Origin: DASSYK01 sp036258315
Lineage (GTDB): Bacteria > Actinomycetota > Thermoleophilia > Solirubrobacterales > 70-9
Reading direction: 5' to 3'
Assembly (NCBI GenBank): GCA_036258315.1
Contig: DATADX010000067.1
Location: forward strand, 47,433 to 111,432
DNA: 64,000 nucleotides
Positions 61,036-64,000 of the stretch are shown here, piece by piece. Below the pieces are notes generated by a model that worked only from the letters and a program-made list of their open reading frames with translations, searched no databases and was not told where the DNA came from. The number at the start of each line of letters is the position of its first letter. The stretch's first letter is position 1. The position numbers and the translations under genes are program-made.

Positions 61036-61041
61036 TATGAT
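61036..61041 (+). promoter_or_regulatory. -10-like TATGAT of the GAF regulator gene
   Basis: TATGAT is 11 nt before ATG 61053, giving a very short leader. Confidence 0.45.
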
Positions 61042-61052
61042 CGGACGCTCCG

Positions 61053-62516
61053 ATGGAGAGCGATCGCGTGCCCGTGGCGGACTCGGCCGGCGGCGCCGGC
61101 CACGGATTGCACGAACCTCCCGGCAGACGGCACAATCGCAGCCCCTGGGTGGGGATCGACGCCGACGTCGATCCGGTCCGCTGGGCCCGGCTCCTGCGCC
61201 GCGCCCACGAGCTCGCCCTCAGCAAGGGCGTCTCACCCTCGATTCTGCGCGAGCTCGTCGCGCGATCGTGGCAGCGCGCCGCGAGCGCCGGCGTCGATCC
61301 GGACAGCCCGGCACCGAGGATGCTGACGAGCGACGAGACGTCCAGATCGCTCGCCCACCATCCGGTCTCCCACCTGCTGCCGTTGGCCGAGAGCATGCTC
61401 GCCGAGGCGACCGAGGACGGCCGCTACTTCGCGGTGCTGAGCGATGCCGACGGCGTCCTCCTCTGGGCGGGAGGGCATCCGCGCGCGCTCGAGATCGCCG
61501 TCGGACCGGCGTTCCTGCCGGGGCACCTCGCGAGCGAGAGCGCGGTGGGGACCAATGCGATCGGCACCGCCCTCGCCCTCGACCATCCCGTCCAGATCTT
61601 CTCCGCCGAGCACTTCAGCCGCCTGCTCCACGGCTGGACCTGCTCCGCCGCCCCGATCCACGACCCCGAGAGCGAGGAGATCCTGGGCGTGCTCGACCTC
61701 TCCGGCGAGTTCCGGACCGGCCACCCCCACAGCCTGTCGCTGGTCTCGGCGGTGGCGAGGGTGATCGAGGACAAGCTCGCCGAGGAGCAGGCGCGCCGTG
61801 ACGAGCACCTCCGCGAGCTCTACCTCGAGCGGATCGCCGTCTGGTCGCGACAGCGCAGCGCCCTCGTCAGCAAGACCGGGCGTGTGCTCGCGGCGTCGCC
61901 GCGAGGCTGGGTCGGCCGGCGAGTGGACGCGCCCGTGGACGGGGCGAGCATGACGCTTGCCAATGGGTCGGTCGTCACGTCGGAGCCGATCGGCCACAAC
62001 GGCGCCCGGATCCTGGCTCCCGCGCCGCACAGGCGCCGGAGCCGGCCCCGGCCGAAGCTGCGGCTCGAGGCGCTCGGGCGGAGGCGCGCCCAGCTGACGC
62101 TTAACGGCGAGCGCACCAAGCTGACTCCGCGCCACAGCGAGATCATGCTGCTCCTGGCGCTCCATCCCGACGGTTTCAGCGGCTCGGAGCTCGGCCGCGA
62201 GCTCTACGGGCCGGGCTGTAACCCGATCACCGTGCGGGCTGAGATGTCGCGGCTGCGCCGGCTGCTCGGGTCCCTCCTCGCGACCGGCCCTTACCGACTC
62301 GAGGCCGAGCTCCACTCGGACTTCGGCGAGGTCGAGCGGCTGCTGGCACGAGGCCAGGTCGCGGCGGCCCTCGATCGCTACCGAGGGCCGCTGCTGACGA
62401 GCTCCGCGGTGCCCGCGATCGTCGCGGCGCGCCGCCGCCTCGCCGAAGCGGTCCGTGGAGGGGGGCCCCGCCCTACTTCTTCTGCTTCTTCTTCGCTTTC
62501 TTCTTCGGCACCTTGA
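61053..62516 (+). CDS. GAF-domain regulator with C-terminal winged-helix domain
   Basis: The 487-aa protein begins like an AcoR-family activator: a helical DNA-polymerase-like N segment (RELVARSWQRAASAGVDPDSPAPRML), then a GAF sensory domain with HLASESAVGTNAIGTALAL and WTCSAAPIHDPE. The sigma-54 AAA+ domain and Fis helix that normally follow are missing. Instead there is a short PAS/linker piece and a winged-helix domain (LTPRHSEIMLLLALHPDGFSG, TVRAEMSRLRRLLGSL). It should therefore regulate sigma-70 genes. Candidate targets are its own neighbours. Its last 44 bp overlap the convergent EEP gene. Confidence 0.88.
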   Translation: MESDRVPVADSAGGAGHGLHEPPGRRHNRSPWVGIDADVDPVRWARLLRRAHELALSKGVSPSILRELVARSWQRAASAGVDPDSPAPRMLTSDETSRSLAHHPVSHLLPLAESMLAEATEDGRYFAVLSDADGVLLWAGGHPRALEIAVGPAFLPGHLASESAVGTNAIGTALALDHPVQIFSAEHFSRLLHGWTCSAAPIHDPESEEILGVLDLSGEFRTGHPHSLSLVSAVARVIEDKLAEEQARRDEHLRELYLERIAVWSRQRSALVSKTGRVLAASPRGWVGRRVDAPVDGASMTLANGSVVTSEPIGHNGARILAPAPHRRRSRPRPKLRLEALGRRRAQLTLNGERTKLTPRHSEIMLLLALHPDGFSGSELGRELYGPGCNPITVRAEMSRLRRLLGSLLATGPYRLEAELHSDFGEVERLLARGQVAAALDRYRGPLLTSSAVPAIVAARRRLAEAVRGGGPRPTSSASSSLSSSAP

Positions 62517-63696
62517 GGACGCTCGCGATCCCGTTGTGATCGGAGTTCCAGTAGCCGTTCACCATCTCCTGTCCGGTGACGGCGCTCCGCTTCAGCTTCA
62601 CCTTCTTCGGAGCGTCGGTCATCACGTGGTCGACCTGGTGGTCGAACTCCGAGACCGACCCGGTCCGCAGGTCGAAGCTGGAGACGCAGCAGCTCAACGG
62701 CGTATTGGTGCTGCGCTCGACAAAGCCCGCGCCGAGCAGCGACGTGTAGGCGAGGTGATCCCCATTCGCCTGCACCGTGTCGTCGTCTGAGTTCAGGTCG
62801 CCGAGCAGAACCACGGGCAGCTTGCTTGTGGCGGGTCCGCCGGGGGCGACCAGCGACAGGGCCTGGGCCTGGCGAATCTGGCCCTTGCCCAAGCTTGTGC
62901 CGAGGCTGGTCGTGTTGCTTGCCCCGCTGTCGAATGCCTCGAAATGCGTGTTGACGAAATGAAACGGCCTCGACTTCCGCACTCGGGCGTCGAGCGCGGT
63001 CCAGCCGCGCGTCACGTCGATCGGCAGCCCGGCGACACTGACTCGCAGCAGCGTCTGGAACGTCCCGCTGGTCAGGTTCCTCACCTTGACGCCGGCCCCG
63101 ACACGGGTCAGGACCACGTCCCGCATCGTCAGCCGCGCGTTGCGGTCGGCCTGCGCCAACCCGCCGGGGGGGCCTTGATCGTTGACCGGGGTCTCGAAGT
63201 CGAACTCCGGCTTCACCACCACGGCGCGGTAGAGCTCCCGCTTCGCATTCAGCCGCCTGAGCAGGAGATCGAGGAAGTCGTACTCGGTCTCCGTCGCGTT
63301 GGGTGGAAACACGTTGAGGTCGGTCGGGAACTTGGTGCGCCACCAGGCGACCTCCTGAAGGCCGACCAGGTCCGGCTTCATCGCCTGGATCTCCTGGGCG
63401 AGCCCCTGTGCCCGAACCGGGAAGTTGGTGGCGTCGACCTGGTTGACGACCACTCCGGCTCCGTCGACGAGCTGATCGACGTTGGTCGCCGCCAGTCCGG
63501 GACCGAGGTCCGCGCCGAGGTAGAGGTTGCGGGTCATCACCCTGACGACCTCGTTCTTGCCCTTCTTCTTCTTGCCCTTCGCGGCCTCGGCGAGGCCGGG
63601 CAGCAAGCAGACACTCAGCGCCGTAACCAGCAGCCCTATCCCCACCCGCCACAGGCGTCCGGTGCCCGCGTGGGGCGATGCTTCAGCATGATTCAA
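62473..63696 (-). CDS. Exported endonuclease/exonuclease/phosphatase-family hydrolase with Lys tracts
   Basis: The 407-aa protein has a signal peptide (VGIGLLVTALSVCLLPGLAEA) followed by KGKKKKGK and ends in KKKAKKKQKK. In between is a full EEP domain: MTRNLYLGADLG, LVGLQEV (metal Glu), FVNTHFEAF (His), LLGDLNSDDD and SDHNGIASVL (catalytic Asp-His). It may be a nuclease, phosphodiesterase or sphingomyelinase-like enzyme acting outside the cell. TTG 63696 is the start because GAGAGGAG lies 8 bases upstream and the frame is otherwise without a start before the signal peptide. Confidence 0.88.
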   Translation of the reverse strand: MNHAEASPHAGTGRLWRVGIGLLVTALSVCLLPGLAEAAKGKKKKGKNEVVRVMTRNLYLGADLGPGLAATNVDQLVDGAGVVVNQVDATNFPVRAQGLAQEIQAMKPDLVGLQEVAWWRTKFPTDLNVFPPNATETEYDFLDLLLRRLNAKRELYRAVVVKPEFDFETPVNDQGPPGGLAQADRNARLTMRDVVLTRVGAGVKVRNLTSGTFQTLLRVSVAGLPIDVTRGWTALDARVRKSRPFHFVNTHFEAFDSGASNTTSLGTSLGKGQIRQAQALSLVAPGGPATSKLPVVLLGDLNSDDDTVQANGDHLAYTSLLGAGFVERSTNTPLSCCVSSFDLRTGSVSEFDHQVDHVMTDAPKKVKLKRSAVTGQEMVNGYWNSDHNGIASVLKVPKKKAKKKQKK

Positions 63697-63769
63697 GGTC
63701 GTGCTCCTCTCTCGGTAACAGCGCTGTAAAACGCTAAGGGTCCCGGAGTTGCGCTGTCGGGAGGGAGAT

Positions 63770-63782
63770 GCAACCCCGTTGC
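63770..63782. promoter_or_regulatory. Dyad GCAAC-CCC-GTTGC upstream of the EEP gene
   Basis: The dyad lies 74-86 bp upstream of the TTG start, the same distance as the GCAACGTTGC palindrome before the esterase gene. Confidence 0.4.
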
Positions 63783-63862
63783 AACCCTCGCGGCGAGGCG
63801 ACTTTCGCGACGCCCGGCGCTAGGTTCGGTTCGTTCGTACCCCAGGAGCGAGGAGAGAGAAA

Positions 63863-64000
63863 ATGGCGGACGAGGTGACCCTGAGCTCTGCCCAGGCCGT
63901 GGTCGACGCGGCGGTCGCGAAGGCGGAGGAAATCGGCGTGCCGATGAACGTCGCCGTCGTCAACGACGGCAACAACCTGACGGCTTTCGCCCGCATGGAC
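63863..64000 (+). CDS. HbpS/GlcG-like (DUF336) protein, N-terminal part (partial)
   Basis: The first 46 codons read ADEVTLSSAQAVVDAAVAKAEEIGVPMNVAVVNDGNNLTAFARMD. The helix-then-strand NVAVVNDGNNLTAFARMD matches HbpS/GlcG, small proteins that bind haem or act as redox-linked co-regulators. The gene runs off the window end. GAGGAGAGAG before ATG 63863 is the ribosome site. The divergent partner is the exported EEP gene. The role in this context is unknown. Confidence 0.85.
   Translation, partial: MADEVTLSSAQAVVDAAVAKAEEIGVPMNVAVVNDGNNLTAFARMD

Overview
The window is a 64 kb piece of a GC-rich (roughly 70%) bacterial chromosome. Gene content, gene order and promoter style point to an actinobacterium, most likely of the Thermoleophilia/Solirubrobacterales type. 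The reasons are a C5 haem operon with a CobA-HemD fusion, frequent GTG/TTG starts, very compact genes, Lys-tract exported proteins, and many genes whose -10-like hexamer (TANNNT or similar) lies only 6-10 nt before the start codon, so that their mRNAs should be leaderless. The taxon is inferred; no rRNA is present.

Layout. 1-4206: tetrapyrrole genes (hemA end, hemC, cobA-hemD), a SAM-hydroxide adenosyltransferase and birA. 4209-8241 (minus): an exported PQQ-type sugar dehydrogenase with a Lys-rich tail and an unusual SF2 helicase. 8426-13153: TlpA-like lipoprotein, NfeD plus stomatin pair, GNAT, GalT-like protein with a 61-bp tandem repeat over its 3' end, and two unknown proteins. 13221-20564: GT4 glycosyltransferase overlapping tRNA-Arg(CCU), FAD oxidase, SpoIIAA-like protein, exported HExxH protein, SigG-like ECF factor, DHA2 efflux pump and an exported protein. 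20564-27759: USP, GT2, methyltransferase, two polytopic GT-C-like proteins, pyrE, epimerase. 27796-36203: L,D-transpeptidase, RDD-CPBP protein, HAD, MscS, class A PBP, GT87-like protein, a 44-aa zinc ribbon, thiL.

36137-45123: a membrane protein with a decayed M28-like domain, a two-component system overlapping an HtrA-type lipoprotein protease and an IMPase (an envelope-stress style operon), then a TreT-like and a GT20 enzyme for trehalose-type solutes. 45222-47328 (minus): two exported or anchored proteins of unknown role. 47414-55844: the replication and ribosomal cluster rpsF-ssb-rpsR-rplI-dnaB-helicase loader-purA. The rpsF-ssb-rpsR part is interrupted twice: by a free-standing LAGLIDADG homing endonuclease gene between rpsF and ssb, and by an opposite-strand glycosidase-RTX gene between ssb and rpsR. 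The second insertion is flanked by 56-bp imperfect direct repeats that carry a hairpin. 55952-64000: a membrane protein, a WbpA-like UDP-sugar dehydrogenase, a 34-aa ORF, a large exported esterase-like protein, a GAF-winged-helix regulator, an exported EEP-family phosphodiesterase and the start of a HbpS/GlcG-like gene.

I see no CRISPR array, insertion sequence, prophage or complete defence system. The items most worth a second look are the doubly interrupted ribosomal operon with its repeats, the rpsF leader hairpin, the pseudo-peptidase membrane protein, the split-motif helicase, the dnaB-linked loader, the leaderless promoters and the shared upstream elements in the last 6 kb. No stretch without a gene exceeds about 300 bases.
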